64,000 bases of DNA from Actinoplanes campanulatus (GTDB lineage: Bacteria; Actinomycetota; Actinomycetes; Mycobacteriales; Micromonosporaceae), in NCBI RefSeq assembly GCF_014647795.1, contig NZ_BMPW01000004.1:248001-312000 (forward strand), read 5' to 3'. How positions within the stretch are numbered: position 1 is the first letter of the stretch; each line of letters starts with the position of its first letter. Positions 8,316 to 16,797 of this stretch are shown here, in pieces. Position numbers and translations under genes: made by a program. The notes under the pieces were generated by a model. That model saw only the letters and a program-made list of their open reading frames with translations, was not told the DNA's origin and searched no databases.

Positions 8316-9494
8316 GTGCGTGTGACGATCGATCCTCCCTACCTGCGGCTGCTACGCCTGCTGCGGAACGAGGGCGCCATCTCGCGGGCCGAGCTGGCCG
8401 ATCGGCTGCAACTGCCCCGCCCGCGGCTGCTGGCCGAAGTGGAACGTCTGGTCGCCGCGGGCTACCTGGTCGAAGCCGGGATGGCCGCCTCCCGGGGCGG
8501 CCGCCGCTCGACGCTCGTCGAGTTGCATCCCAGGCTTCGGTTCGCCGCGGTCGACCTGGGCGCCAGCTCGATCGACGTCGAGGTGACCAACGGCCGCCTG
8601 GAGCCGGTGGCCAACTACACCGAAGAGGCCGACATCCGCTCCGGCCCCAAGGTGATCCTGCACCGCGTCAACGAACTGCTGGCCAAGGCCCGGGTGGAGG
8701 GCGCCTACGACCGGCTCGACGCGATCGGGATCGGGGTGCCGGGGCCGGTCAGCTTCCGCGACGGGGTGCCGGTCTCGCCGCCGATCATGCCGGGCTGGGA
8801 CCGGTTCGGCGTCCGGGAGCTGCTCACCCGCGAGCACGGCTGCCCCGCGGTGGTCGACAACGACGTGAACATCATGGCCGTCGGCGAGCAGCACGGCGGT
8901 GTCGCGCACAGCGTGCAGGACTTCCTGTTCGTGAAGATCGGCACCGGCATCGGCTGCGGCATCTACCTCAACGACGGCGTCTACCGCGGCACCGACGGCT
9001 GCGCCGGCGACATCGGCCACATCCAGGTCGACCCGCACGGTCCGATGTGCTCCTGCGGCAACGTCGGCTGCCTCGAAGCCCTGTTCAGCGGCACGGCGCT
9101 GGCCCGCGACGCGATGGTCGCGGCCCGTGCCGGGTCGCCCGCGCTCGCCGACCGGCTGGCCGCCCGCGGCGTGCTCACCGCCCGCGACGTGGCCGAGGGC
9201 GCCACCGAGGGGGACGTCGCCTGCATCAAGCTGATCCGCGAGGGCGGCCACCGCCTCGGCTCGGTGCTCGCCTCCCTGGTCAGTTTCGCCAACCCCTCCA
9301 TGATCGTCATCGGGGGAGGGCTCGCCCAACTGGGTCACATCCTGCTCGCGGAGATCCGCAGTGCCGTCTACCGCCGGTCACTGCCCCTGGCCACCGGCAA
9401 CCTCCCGATCGTGCTCTCCGAACTCGGCTCCCGCGCCGGGGTCACCGGAGCGGCCGTCCTGGCCAGCGACGTCGCCTTCGAGCAGGCGTCGTGA
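8316..9494 (+). CDS. ROK-family transcriptional regulator
   Basis: A 392-residue repressor of the XylR/NagC type. An N-terminal winged HTH (about 8-55; GAISRAELADRLQLPRPRL) is fused to a sugar-kinase-like ROK fold. It keeps Asp183 in VVDNDVNIM, the equivalent of the catalytic Asp, and the structural zinc site His235 with Cys245, Cys247 and Cys252 (CSCGNVGCLE). It probably senses the sugar carried by the ABC system encoded directly downstream, since its stop overlaps the ATPase start as GTGA. The GTG start at 8316 has GGAG 7 nt upstream. Conservation of the Asp means residual kinase activity cannot be ruled out. Confidence 0.9.
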   Translation: MRVTIDPPYLRLLRLLRNEGAISRAELADRLQLPRPRLLAEVERLVAAGYLVEAGMAASRGGRRSTLVELHPRLRFAAVDLGASSIDVEVTNGRLEPVANYTEEADIRSGPKVILHRVNELLAKARVEGAYDRLDAIGIGVPGPVSFRDGVPVSPPIMPGWDRFGVRELLTREHGCPAVVDNDVNIMAVGEQHGGVAHSVQDFLFVKIGTGIGCGIYLNDGVYRGTDGCAGDIGHIQVDPHGPMCSCGNVGCLEALFSGTALARDAMVAARAGSPALADRLAARGVLTARDVAEGATEGDVACIKLIREGGHRLGSVLASLVSFANPSMIVIGGGLAQLGHILLAEIRSAVYRRSLPLATGNLPIVLSELGSRAGVTGAAVLASDVAFEQAS

Positions 9495-11017
9495 GCGAGC
9501 CGGACGTGGTGCTGCGGCTGACCGATCTGGTCAAGACGTTCCCCGGGGTGCGGGCCCTCGACGGGGTGCAGTTGGAGGTGCGGGCCGGTGAGGTGCACTG
9601 CCTGCTCGGGCAGAACGGCGCCGGCAAGTCCACGCTGATCAAGGTGCTGTCCGGGGTGCACCGGCCGGACGCCGGCACGGTCGAATGGCTCGGCCAGCCG
9701 GTCGCGTTCGCCAACCCGCAGGCCGCCATGAAGGCCGGCATCGCCACCATCTACCAGGAACTCGACCTGGTCGACGACCTGTCGGTGTCGGAGAACGTCT
9801 TCCTCGGCCACGAGCCGCGCCGGCTGGGGTTCATCCGGCGAGGCGCCATGGCCGACCGGACCCGGCGGATCCTCGGGTCGCTCGGGCACGAGGAGATCCC
9901 GGCCCGCCGGATGGTCCACGCGTTGCAGGCCGCCGGGAAGCAGGTGGTCAGCATGGCCCGGGCGCTGTCCCAGGAGGCCAAGCTGATGATCATGGACGAG
10001 CCCAGCGCGGTGCTCGCCCACGACGAGGTGGAGAACCTCTTCCGGATCATCCGCAGCCTCACCGCCCAGGGCATCGCCGTCATCTACATCTCGCACCGGC
10101 TCGAGGAGATCCGCGAGATCGGCGACCGGGTCACCGTGCTCAAGGACGGCCGCACCACGGCCGCGAACCTGTCCGCCAAGGAAACCCCGACCAGCGAGCT
10201 GGTCAGCCGGATGACCGGCCGGACCATCGAGTACGTGTTCCCGCCCCGGCCGGAGGAGCCGCCCCAGCGCGAGGAGCTGTTGCGGGTCGACGGCCTGACC
10301 CGGGCCGGCGAGTTCCGCGACGTCTCGCTCAGCGTCGCCGCCGGGGAGATCGTCGGCATCGCCGGGCTGGTCGGATCCGGCCGTTCCGAACTGCTCGAAA
10401 CCGTCTACGGCGCGCGCCGAGCCGACACCGGCACCGTCACGCTCGGTGGGCGCACGCTGCGGCCCGGGAGCGTCGGCTCGGCCGTTCGGGCCGGCATGGG
10501 CATGGCCCCCGAGGAGCGCAAGAGCCAGGCGCTGCTGCTCGGCGAGCCGATCTACCGCAACATGACCCTGGCGACGTTCAGCGGCCTGGCCCGTCTGGGT
10601 TTCACCGACGCCGGGCGCGAACGCGCCGAAGCCGACCGGATCGCCGCGTCGCTGGATCTGCGCCCGCGTGACGTACGCCGGCCGGTGGGCACACTGTCCG
10701 GCGGCAACCAGCAGAAGGTCGTGGTCGGGCGCTGGCTGCTCGGCGACACCCGCCTGCTGCTGCTCGACGAGCCGACCCGCGGCGTCGACGTCGGCGCGCG
10801 GGCCGAGCTCTACCGGGTGATCCGCCGGCTCGCCTCGGAAGGGGTGGGCGTGCTGCTGGTCTCCAGCGAGGTGCCCGAGGTGCTCGGCCTGTCCGATCGC
10901 GTGCTGGTGATGCGCGAGGGCCGGGTCGTCCGCCAGGCGCCCTCCCACGAACTCGACGAAGACACGGTGCTCGACCTCGTGATGGCGGGGTCGTTGATGG
11001 AAGGGACGCCAGCGTGA
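9491..11017 (+). CDS. Sugar ABC transporter ATP-binding protein (RbsA/MglA type)
   Basis: A 508-residue ATPase with two fused nucleotide-binding domains energising import of a monosaccharide or cyclitol. The first domain has Walker A GQNGAGKST and Walker B LMIMDEPSA, but a weak signature segment (LQAAGKQ where the family usually shows LSxGQQQ). The second has the usual degenerate P-loop region (GLVGSGRSELLE), a full LSGGNQQKV signature and LLLDEPTRGVDVG. The start overlaps the ROK stop, and the end overlaps the permease start (GTGA at 11014). The family mainly handles ribose, galactose, xylose, inositol or autoinducers; the substrate here is not evident. Confidence 0.92.
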   Translation: MSEPDVVLRLTDLVKTFPGVRALDGVQLEVRAGEVHCLLGQNGAGKSTLIKVLSGVHRPDAGTVEWLGQPVAFANPQAAMKAGIATIYQELDLVDDLSVSENVFLGHEPRRLGFIRRGAMADRTRRILGSLGHEEIPARRMVHALQAAGKQVVSMARALSQEAKLMIMDEPSAVLAHDEVENLFRIIRSLTAQGIAVIYISHRLEEIREIGDRVTVLKDGRTTAANLSAKETPTSELVSRMTGRTIEYVFPPRPEEPPQREELLRVDGLTRAGEFRDVSLSVAAGEIVGIAGLVGSGRSELLETVYGARRADTGTVTLGGRTLRPGSVGSAVRAGMGMAPEERKSQALLLGEPIYRNMTLATFSGLARLGFTDAGRERAEADRIAASLDLRPRDVRRPVGTLSGGNQQKVVVGRWLLGDTRLLLLDEPTRGVDVGARAELYRVIRRLASEGVGVLLVSSEVPEVLGLSDRVLVMREGRVVRQAPSHELDEDTVLDLVMAGSLMEGTPA

Positions 11018-12090
11018 CGCTCAGTGAAGGCACCGGTCTGGCGGTGCCCGGCGCCGCCACGGAACCACCGGGCGGGGCCGCGCAGAAGCGGTCGTGGGCC
11101 GGCGAGTCCGGCGAGTCGGTGGCCCGAAACCTGGTCCTGGTCGGCGTGCTCGTCGCGCTGATCGTCATCGGCGCCATCACCCAGCCGCAGCTCTACAGCG
11201 ATTCCACCTGGGTGTGGAACAACATGGTGTCGATCCTGCAACTGGCGTCGGTCGTCGGCGTGGTCACGGTCGGGATGACGTTCGTCATCATCGGCGGCGG
11301 GATCGACCTCTCGGTCGGCGCGATCGTCGCCCTGGCCGGGGTGTGGTGCACGACGCTGGCCACCCAGTCGTACGGCACCGTCGGCATGATCTTCACGGCG
11401 ATCGTGGTGGCCGTGTCCGTCGGCCTGATCAACGGGGTGCTCATCTCGTACGGCCGCCTGGTGCCCTTCATCGCCACCCTGGCGATGCTCGTGTCGGCCC
11501 GGGGCCTGGCCGCGGCGATCTCCGGCAAACAGACGCAGATCTCCGCCAACACCTTCATCAACAGTCTCGCCAGCGACCGGGTCCTGGGCGTCCCGCTGCT
11601 GGTCTACATCCTCGCCGTCGTCGCGGTGGCCGGCTGGGTGCTGCTGAACCGCACCACGTTCGGCCGGCGCACGGTGGCGGTCGGCGGCAACCCGGAGGCC
11701 GCGCGCCTGGCCGGCATCGACGTCAAACTGCACACCATGCTGCTCTACGGGCTGTCCGGTCTGTGCTGCGGCATCGCCGCGATCATGCTGACGTCGCAGG
11801 CGACCTCCGCGCAGGCGGCCATGGGCAACCTGTACGAGCTGGACGCCATCGCCGCCGCGATCATCGGGGGCACGCTGCTCAGCGGGGGACGGGGCACGAT
11901 CGTCGGTTCCATCCTGGGCGTGCTCATCTTCGCGACGATCACCAATCTGTTCGCCATCAACGGTCTCTCCACCGAGGCCCAGAACATGGTGAAGGGCGGC
12001 ATCATCGTCGCGGCGGTCCTGGTCCAGCAGTTCCGCTTCAAGTCCGTCACGCAGTTCTTCGCCCGGAACCGGGCGACCACCACCAGCTGA
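11014..12090 (+). CDS. Sugar ABC transporter permease (RbsC type)
   Basis: A 358-residue integral membrane protein with about 8-10 hydrophobic segments. It has the family blocks GGGIDLSVGAIVALAG, GLINGVLISYGRLVPFIATLAML and AIIGGTLLSGGRGTIVGSILG. It forms the import channel with the preceding ATPase. The GTG start at 11014 overlaps the ATPase stop. The N-terminal ~35 residues are hydrophilic and longer than in the E. coli ribose permease. A 99-bp gap with a short hairpin separates it from the binding-protein gene. Confidence 0.92.
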   Translation: MTLSEGTGLAVPGAATEPPGGAAQKRSWAGESGESVARNLVLVGVLVALIVIGAITQPQLYSDSTWVWNNMVSILQLASVVGVVTVGMTFVIIGGGIDLSVGAIVALAGVWCTTLATQSYGTVGMIFTAIVVAVSVGLINGVLISYGRLVPFIATLAMLVSARGLAAAISGKQTQISANTFINSLASDRVLGVPLLVYILAVVAVAGWVLLNRTTFGRRTVAVGGNPEAARLAGIDVKLHTMLLYGLSGLCCGIAAIMLTSQATSAQAAMGNLYELDAIAAAIIGGTLLSGGRGTIVGSILGVLIFATITNLFAINGLSTEAQNMVKGGIIVAAVLVQQFRFKSVTQFFARNRATTTS

Positions 12091-12113
12091 ATTCCGCTTC
12101 TTCCGCGAGGTGA

Positions 12114-12128
12114 CCGTCCGTCGGACGG
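12114..12128 (+). other. Short intra-operon hairpin
   Basis: CCGTCC-GTC-GGACGG forms a perfect 6-bp stem between the permease and binding-protein genes. Hairpins here often stabilise or segment transporter mRNAs so that the binding protein is made in excess. No U-tract follows, so full termination is unlikely. Confidence 0.4.
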
Positions 12129-12188
12129 CCGCCGGGTCTCGCACACCCTTCACACCCCCGTCCTCGAGACGAGACATAGGAGATGGCC

Positions 12189-13244
12189 ATGGAAAAGAAC
12201 AACTCCGACCTGTCGCGGCGCCGGCTGCTCTTCGGCGGCGCCGCGGTGGGTGCGGGAGCCCTTCTCACCGCGTGCACCAGCAACGAAGCGGCGCCGACCC
12301 CGGCGCAGACCAAGGACTCCGGAAACGCCGAGGGCAACGCGGCGCCGGGTCAGAAGGTCGTCATCGGCTTCTCCGCCCCCGCGGCCGACCACGGGTGGAT
12401 CGCGGCCATCACCAACAACGCCAAGGCGCAGGCCCAGGCCTACTCGGACGTCGAGTTCAAGTCGGTGGAGGCGGGCGCCGACGCCGCCGCCCAGCGTGCG
12501 GCGCTGTCCACGCTGCTCGGGCAGAAACCCAACGTCATCGTGCTGCTGCCGCACGACGGCAAGGAGCTCAACTCGTTCGGCCTCGAGGCGATGGCCGCCG
12601 GCATCCCGGTGGTCAACCTGGACCGCGCCTTCCCCGACGCCCGCGCCTACCGCACCCTGATCAAGGGCGACAACTACGGCATGGGTGTGGCCGCGGCCGA
12701 CTACATCATCACCCAGATGAAGGTGAAGGGCGTCACCGCCCCGATCATCGGCGAGATCGCCGGCATGGACGAGCTGGAGCTGACCCAGGAGCGGTCCAAG
12801 GGCTTCACCGACACGCTGACGGCGGCCGGGTTCAAGGTGGCCAACCGTCGTGCGGCCCGGTTCACCGTCGACTCCGGCCAGCAGGAGGCGGCACAGCTGC
12901 TGCAGGCGCTGCCGAAGATGGACGCGCTCTGGAACCACGACGACGACCAGGGCGTCGGCGTGCTGGCCGCGATCAACCAGGCCGGCCGCAGCGAGTTCAT
13001 CATGGTCGGCGGCGCCGGCTCGAAGCAGGCCATCGAGACGATCCAGGCCGACAACACGGTGCTCAAGGCGACGGTCACCTACAGCCCGTCGATGGCCTCG
13101 TCGGCCATCTCGCTGGCCCGGCTGATCGGCCAGAACAAGGGTATGTCCGACCTGGTGGAGCTCCAGGTGCCCAAGGACATCGTGCTGGCCTCGGAGACCA
13201 TCACGAAGGGGAACGCGAGCAGCTACATCAAGCTCGGGTTCTGA
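12189..13244 (+). CDS. Sugar ABC transporter substrate-binding lipoprotein
   Basis: A 351-residue periplasmic-binding-protein type 1 (RbsB-like) receptor. The N-terminus has both a twin-arginine motif (SRRRLLFGG) and a lipobox (ALLTAC), so it is probably Tat-exported and lipid-anchored. The body shows the type-1 fold hallmarks ADHGWIAAITNNAKAQA, PHDGKELNSFGLEAMAAGIPVVNLDR and a DDDQGVGVLAAI ligand loop. The second of two in-frame ATGs (12189) is chosen because AGGAG lies 6 nt upstream; the first (12183) abuts it. It delivers substrate to the permease/ATPase encoded upstream. Confidence 0.9.
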   Translation: MEKNNSDLSRRRLLFGGAAVGAGALLTACTSNEAAPTPAQTKDSGNAEGNAAPGQKVVIGFSAPAADHGWIAAITNNAKAQAQAYSDVEFKSVEAGADAAAQRAALSTLLGQKPNVIVLLPHDGKELNSFGLEAMAAGIPVVNLDRAFPDARAYRTLIKGDNYGMGVAAADYIITQMKVKGVTAPIIGEIAGMDELELTQERSKGFTDTLTAAGFKVANRRAARFTVDSGQQEAAQLLQALPKMDALWNHDDDQGVGVLAAINQAGRSEFIMVGGAGSKQAIETIQADNTVLKATVTYSPSMASSAISLARLIGQNKGMSDLVELQVPKDIVLASETITKGNASSYIKLGF

Positions 13245-13267
13245 CCGCGTACGGGGGGAGACCCATC

Positions 13268-14479
13268 TTGTCCACGCAATCGCAACTGCGGGTCGGCATG
13301 GTCGGCTACGCGTTCATGGGCTCCGCGCACTCACAGGCGTGGCGCACCGTGAACCGCGTGTTCGACCTGCCCCTGCATGCCCGGATGACGGCGGTCTGCG
13401 GCCGTGACGAGGCGAACGTCGCCGCGGCGGCGGCCCGGCTCGGCTGGGAGCAACACACCACCGACTGGCGGGCGCTGGTGTCCCGCGACGACATCGACCT
13501 GATCGACATCTGTACGCCCGGGGACAGCCACGCCGAGATCGCGATCGCCGCACTCGCCGCCGGCAAACACGTCCTCTGCGAGAAGCCGCTGGCCAACACG
13601 ATCGACGAGGCCCGGCAGATGGCCGCCGCCGCGGAACGGGGCGCGGCGGCCGGCGTCCGGTCGATGTGCGGATTCAACTACCGGCGGGTGCCCGCGGTCG
13701 CGCTGATGCGGCGGATGGTGGCCGACGGGCGGATCGGCGACATCCGGCACGTCCGCGCCGTCTACCTCCAGGACTGGATCACCGATCCCCAGTTCCCGTT
13801 GGTCTGGCGGCTGCAGAAGGACAAGGCGGGCTCCGGTGCGCTCGGCGACATCGGCGCGCACATCATCGACCTCACCCAGTTCGTCACCGGTCAGCGCATC
13901 ACCGGGGTGACCGCGCTGACCGAGACGTTCGTCAAGGAACGGCCGCTGCCGCAGGCGTCCAGCGGGCTCAGCGCGGCGGCCGGGGACGGCAACGGCACGG
14001 TCACCACCGGGCAGGTGACCGTCGACGACGCCGCGCTGTTCCTGGCCCGGCTCGACGGGGGTGCGATCGCCACGTACGAGGCCACCCGCTTCGCGACCGG
14101 CCGCAAGAACGGGCTGCGTGTGGAGATCAACGGATCGCTGGGGTCGATCGCCTTCGACTTCGAGCGGATGAACGAGCTCGAGTTCTACGACGCCACCGAG
14201 CCGTCCACCGAACAGGGCTTCACCACGATCCTGGTGACCGAACCGGATCACCCGTACCTGTCCGCCTGGTGGCCGCCCGGCCACGGGATCGGTTACGAGC
14301 ACTCCTTCACCCACCAGGCCCGTGACCTGATCGAGGCGATCGCCACCGGCGCCGACCCGGCCCCGTCGTTCACCGACGCGCTCCAGGTGCAGCTGGTGCT
14401 GGACGCCGTCCTGCGCTCGGCCGGGCACGGTTCCGGCTGGACCGACGTGGAGCCGATCTTCGCGGAGGTGGCCGCCTGA
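13268..14479 (+). CDS. Gfo/Idh/MocA family oxidoreductase
   Basis: A 403-residue NAD(P)-dependent sugar or cyclitol dehydrogenase. The Rossmann fingerprint is modified at the N-terminus (GMVGYAFMGSAHSQAW). The catalytic EKP motif is present (HVLCEKPLANT), followed by the conserved GALGDIGAHIIDL active-site segment (Asp, His). The C-terminal domain is standard. The TTG start at 13268 follows GGGGGAG by about 7 nt, 23 bp after the binding-protein gene, so it belongs to the transport operon. It most likely oxidises the imported compound, for example to a 3-keto sugar or inosose. The specific substrate is unknown. Confidence 0.9.
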   Translation: MSTQSQLRVGMVGYAFMGSAHSQAWRTVNRVFDLPLHARMTAVCGRDEANVAAAAARLGWEQHTTDWRALVSRDDIDLIDICTPGDSHAEIAIAALAAGKHVLCEKPLANTIDEARQMAAAAERGAAAGVRSMCGFNYRRVPAVALMRRMVADGRIGDIRHVRAVYLQDWITDPQFPLVWRLQKDKAGSGALGDIGAHIIDLTQFVTGQRITGVTALTETFVKERPLPQASSGLSAAAGDGNGTVTTGQVTVDDAALFLARLDGGAIATYEATRFATGRKNGLRVEINGSLGSIAFDFERMNELEFYDATEPSTEQGFTTILVTEPDHPYLSAWWPPGHGIGYEHSFTHQARDLIEAIATGADPAPSFTDALQVQLVLDAVLRSAGHGSGWTDVEPIFAEVAA

Positions 14480-14518
14480 CCACTGCTGCACGACCGGGCT
14501 CTTCCACCACCCGCGAGG

Positions 14519-14548
14519 GTCCGGACACGGTGCGCCCCGTGTCCGGAC
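14519..14548 (+). terminator. Strong hairpin after the transport operon
   Basis: GTCCGGACACGG and CCGTGTCCGGAC form a perfect 12-bp stem with a 6-nt loop, 40 bp after the oxidoreductase stop. No U-run follows, as is common for actinobacterial terminators. It probably separates the transport operon from the ebo-like cluster. Confidence 0.6.
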
Positions 14549-14624
14549 GGGCGGCGGGAGAGACGACCGCCACCCGGTGCGGCACGGACGGGATTCCCGC
14601 GCCGGGCCGGGTGACCCCCTGAAC

Positions 14625-14688
14625 GGCAGGCGGAGCCGGAACGCCGCACCGGTTCCGCCTGCCTGCCCGCCGCCGGCGTCCCGGCGGC
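14625..14688 (+). promoter_or_regulatory. Two consecutive stable hairpins in the leader of the ebo-like cluster
   Basis: The first is GGCAGGCGGAGCCGG (14625-14639) with CCGGTTCCGCCTGCC (14649-14663), a 15-bp stem with one G-U pair. The second is GCCGCCGG (14669-14676) with CCGGCGGC (14681-14688). They end 34 nt before the start of the inositol-phosphate-synthase homologue. They could act as a structured 5' leader or as tandem terminators. No known riboswitch consensus was recognised. Confidence 0.4.
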
Positions 14689-14722
14689 ACTGTCCGGCAC
14701 CGCCAACGAATTCGGAGGAGTC

Positions 14723-15958
14723 ATGTCCCTGGGTGTCTGGCTGGTCGGCGGTCGCGGCAGCGTCGCGGTCACCAGCATTGTCGGAGCACTGGCCATGCGC
14801 GCCGGCCTGGCCGCGCCGACCGGGTGCGTCACCGAGCTGCCCGGCCTGCGGGCTGCCGCCCTTCCCGGTTTCGGTGATCTCGTCTTCGGCGGCCACGATC
14901 CGTCCACGGTGCCGCTGACCAAGCGGGCCGAGGCCCTGGCCGACGCCGGGGTCGTCCCGGCGCGCCTGGTGGCCGCCGTGCAGGCCGACCTGGCCGCGGT
15001 GGACGCCCGGATCCGGCCGCTGCTGGCCGGCAGCACCCCGGCGGGGACGGCCGGCCTCATCATCGCCGACCTGGTGGAGTTCCGGGAACGCCACCGGTTG
15101 GACCGGGTCGTGGTGGTGAACGTCGCCTCCACCGAGCCGGTCGCCGAGCCGGATCCGGCGTACGCCGAACTCGCGCTGCTGGAGGCCGCCCTCGCCGCGG
15201 GACGGCCGGTGCTGCCGCCGAGCGCGCTGTACGCCTACGCGGCACTGCGGGCCGGCTGCCCCTACGTCGACTTCACCCCGTCCACCGGCGCCCGGCTGCC
15301 CGCCCTCGACGAACTGGCCCGGCGGCAGGGGCTGCCGTATGCCGGGCGCGACGGCAAGACCGGGGAGACCCTGCTCAAGTCGGTGCTGGCGCCCATGTTC
15401 GCCCAGCGCAACCTGGACGTGCTCACCTGGTCCGGCATCAACCTGCTCGGCGGCGGCGACGGGGCGAACCTCGCCGATCCGGCCGCCAACGACGCCAAGA
15501 CCGCGAGCAAGCAGCGGGTGCTGCGGGAGACGCTGGGACAGCAGCCACAGGGCACGGTCCGGATCGAGTACGTCGAGGACATCGGCAACTTCAAGACCGC
15601 CTGGGACCTGGTGACGTTCGCCGGTTTCCTCGGCACCCGGATGCGCTTGGAGTTCACCTGGCACGGCTGCGACTCGGCACTGGCCGCCCCGCTCGTCCTG
15701 GACCTGGCCCGGCTGACCGGCGCCGCACACGCCGCCGGACGCTCCGGGGCGCTGACCGAGCTGGCCTTCTTCTTCAAGGACCCACCGGGCTACGTCCCGC
15801 ACGGCCTGGCCGACCAGTTCCGGCTGCTCACCGAGTTCGTCGCCGGCCTCGATCAGGCACCCGGCATGACCGACTGCACCGAGCGGCAGCCACCGCGAGA
15901 TGCTCCGCCGGCCGCAGGCGAGGGCCGGGAGGGCATGCCCAAGGAAGCACTGCCGTGA
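14723..15958 (+). CDS. Inositol-3-phosphate synthase homologue
   Basis: A 411-residue NAD-dependent enzyme of the MIPS family, which makes 1L-myo-inositol 1-phosphate from glucose 6-phosphate. Characteristic blocks are visible: WLVGGRGSVAVTS near the N-terminus, DFTPSTGARLPAL, GRDGKTGETLLKSVLAPMF, SGINLLGGGDG and the C-terminal DSALAAPLVLDLARL. Because it heads an ebo-like cluster it may act on a related substrate instead of serving primary inositol supply. The last 30 residues (from Met at 15866) are not MIPS sequence but the in-frame product of a dispersed 93-nt repeat. The stop overlaps the next start (GTGA). GGAGGAG precedes ATG 14723. Confidence 0.88.
   Translation: MSLGVWLVGGRGSVAVTSIVGALAMRAGLAAPTGCVTELPGLRAAALPGFGDLVFGGHDPSTVPLTKRAEALADAGVVPARLVAAVQADLAAVDARIRPLLAGSTPAGTAGLIIADLVEFRERHRLDRVVVVNVASTEPVAEPDPAYAELALLEAALAAGRPVLPPSALYAYAALRAGCPYVDFTPSTGARLPALDELARRQGLPYAGRDGKTGETLLKSVLAPMFAQRNLDVLTWSGINLLGGGDGANLADPAANDAKTASKQRVLRETLGQQPQGTVRIEYVEDIGNFKTAWDLVTFAGFLGTRMRLEFTWHGCDSALAAPLVLDLARLTGAAHAAGRSGALTELAFFFKDPPGYVPHGLADQFRLLTEFVAGLDQAPGMTDCTERQPPRDAPPAAGEGREGMPKEALP
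15866..15958 (+). repeat. 93-nt translation-coupling repeat, copy 1
   Basis: Encodes a 30-residue segment, MTDCTERQP...AGEGREGMPKEALP, in frame at the end of the MIPS homologue and finishing in GTGA, which overlaps the prenyltransferase start. A second copy of identical length lies at 50523-50615 on the other strand, with 17 of 30 residues identical and most DNA conserved at both ends. The repeat appears to be a mobile or dispersed junction sequence. Confidence 0.7.
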
Positions 15959-16797
15959 CGGGCTGGCGGGATCTGGCCGAGCTGGTACGCGCGCCCGCCG
16001 CCCTGTCGGTGCCCGGTGACGTCGTCGCCGGAGCGGCCGCGGCCGGCACCCTGCGCCCACGGACACTCGCGCTGGCCGGCGCGTCGGTCTGCCTCTACTG
16101 GGCGGGCATGGCCGCGAACGACCTCGCGGACCGGAAGATCGACGCGGTCGAACGGCCCGGGCGGCCCATCCCGTCCGGCCGGGTCCGGCCCGGCACCGCA
16201 CTGGGCGTCGCCGCGGCCCTGACCGGCGCCGGGGTCACGATCGCGGCGCTCGCCGGGGGCCGCCGGGCCGCCGCTGTCGCGGTTCCGCTGGCCGGCGCGG
16301 TCTGGGCGTACGACCTCATCGCCAAGAAGACCGCCGCCGGACCGGCCGTGATGGCCGCCTGCCGCGGGCTCGACGTGCTGCTCGGCGTCGGCCCCGGGCG
16401 GTACCGGGCAGCGGTTCCGGCCGCCGCCACGGTCGCCGCGCACACGTACCTGATCACGCTGTTGTCCCGCCGGGAGACGACCGGCGCCACCGCGTCGCTG
16501 CCCGCCTCGACCCTGGCCGGCACCGCGATGGTCGCGGGCGCCGCCGCCTCGCCGGCGACGACCGTCGGCGGATTGCTCTCGGCCTGGTACGCGGCCCGTT
16601 TCGGCGCCGCCCAGCAACGTGCCCTGACCAGCCCGGACGCGGCGACGCTGCAGGGCGCGGTGACGGCCGGGATCACCGCGTTCCCGGCGTTGCAGGGCGC
16701 CCTGACCGCCCGCGCCGGCCGTCCGACGGCAGGCGTCGCGGTGGCCGGCGCCGCGCTCCTGGCCGCACCGCTGGCCCGGAAGGTGAGCCCCACTTAA
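15955..16797 (+). CDS. eboC: EboC-like UbiA-family prenyltransferase (SCO3242 type)
   Basis: A 280-residue integral membrane prenyltransferase of the UbiA superfamily with about 8-9 hydrophobic helices. The first Asp-rich motif (NDLADRKIDAVERPGRPIPSG) is intact and would bind Mg-prenyl diphosphate. The second Asp motif is less classical (DLIAKK, then CRGLDVLLG). It resembles the prenyltransferase in ebo clusters, known in Streptomyces as the SCO3242 family (from memory). The polyprenyl synthase encoded downstream may provide its donor. GTG 15955 overlaps the MIPS stop. Its stop codon TAA coincides with the TTAA target of the inserted mini-element, so the original C-terminus may have been altered by a few residues. 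Confidence 0.85.
   Translation: MTGWRDLAELVRAPAALSVPGDVVAGAAAAGTLRPRTLALAGASVCLYWAGMAANDLADRKIDAVERPGRPIPSGRVRPGTALGVAAALTGAGVTIAALAGGRRAAAVAVPLAGAVWAYDLIAKKTAAGPAVMAACRGLDVLLGVGPGRYRAAVPAAATVAAHTYLITLLSRRETTGATASLPASTLAGTAMVAGAAASPATTVGGLLSAWYAARFGAAQQRALTSPDAATLQGAVTAGITAFPALQGALTARAGRPTAGVAVAGAALLAAPLARKVSPT

Noticed and set aside
14625-14688. Cobalamin or other riboswitch before the MIPS homologue
   Set aside because: The hairpins are strong, but no B12 box or other known riboswitch core sequence is present.
15866-15958. Native C-terminal domain of inositol-phosphate synthase
   Set aside because: The sequence recurs as a separate ORF at 50523-50615 and does not resemble MIPS, so it is treated as a repeat.
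13331-16201. 956-codon minus-strand frame across the oxidoreductase and MIPS genes
   Set aside because: It crosses several real genes and terminator hairpins; composition is typical of an antisense shadow.
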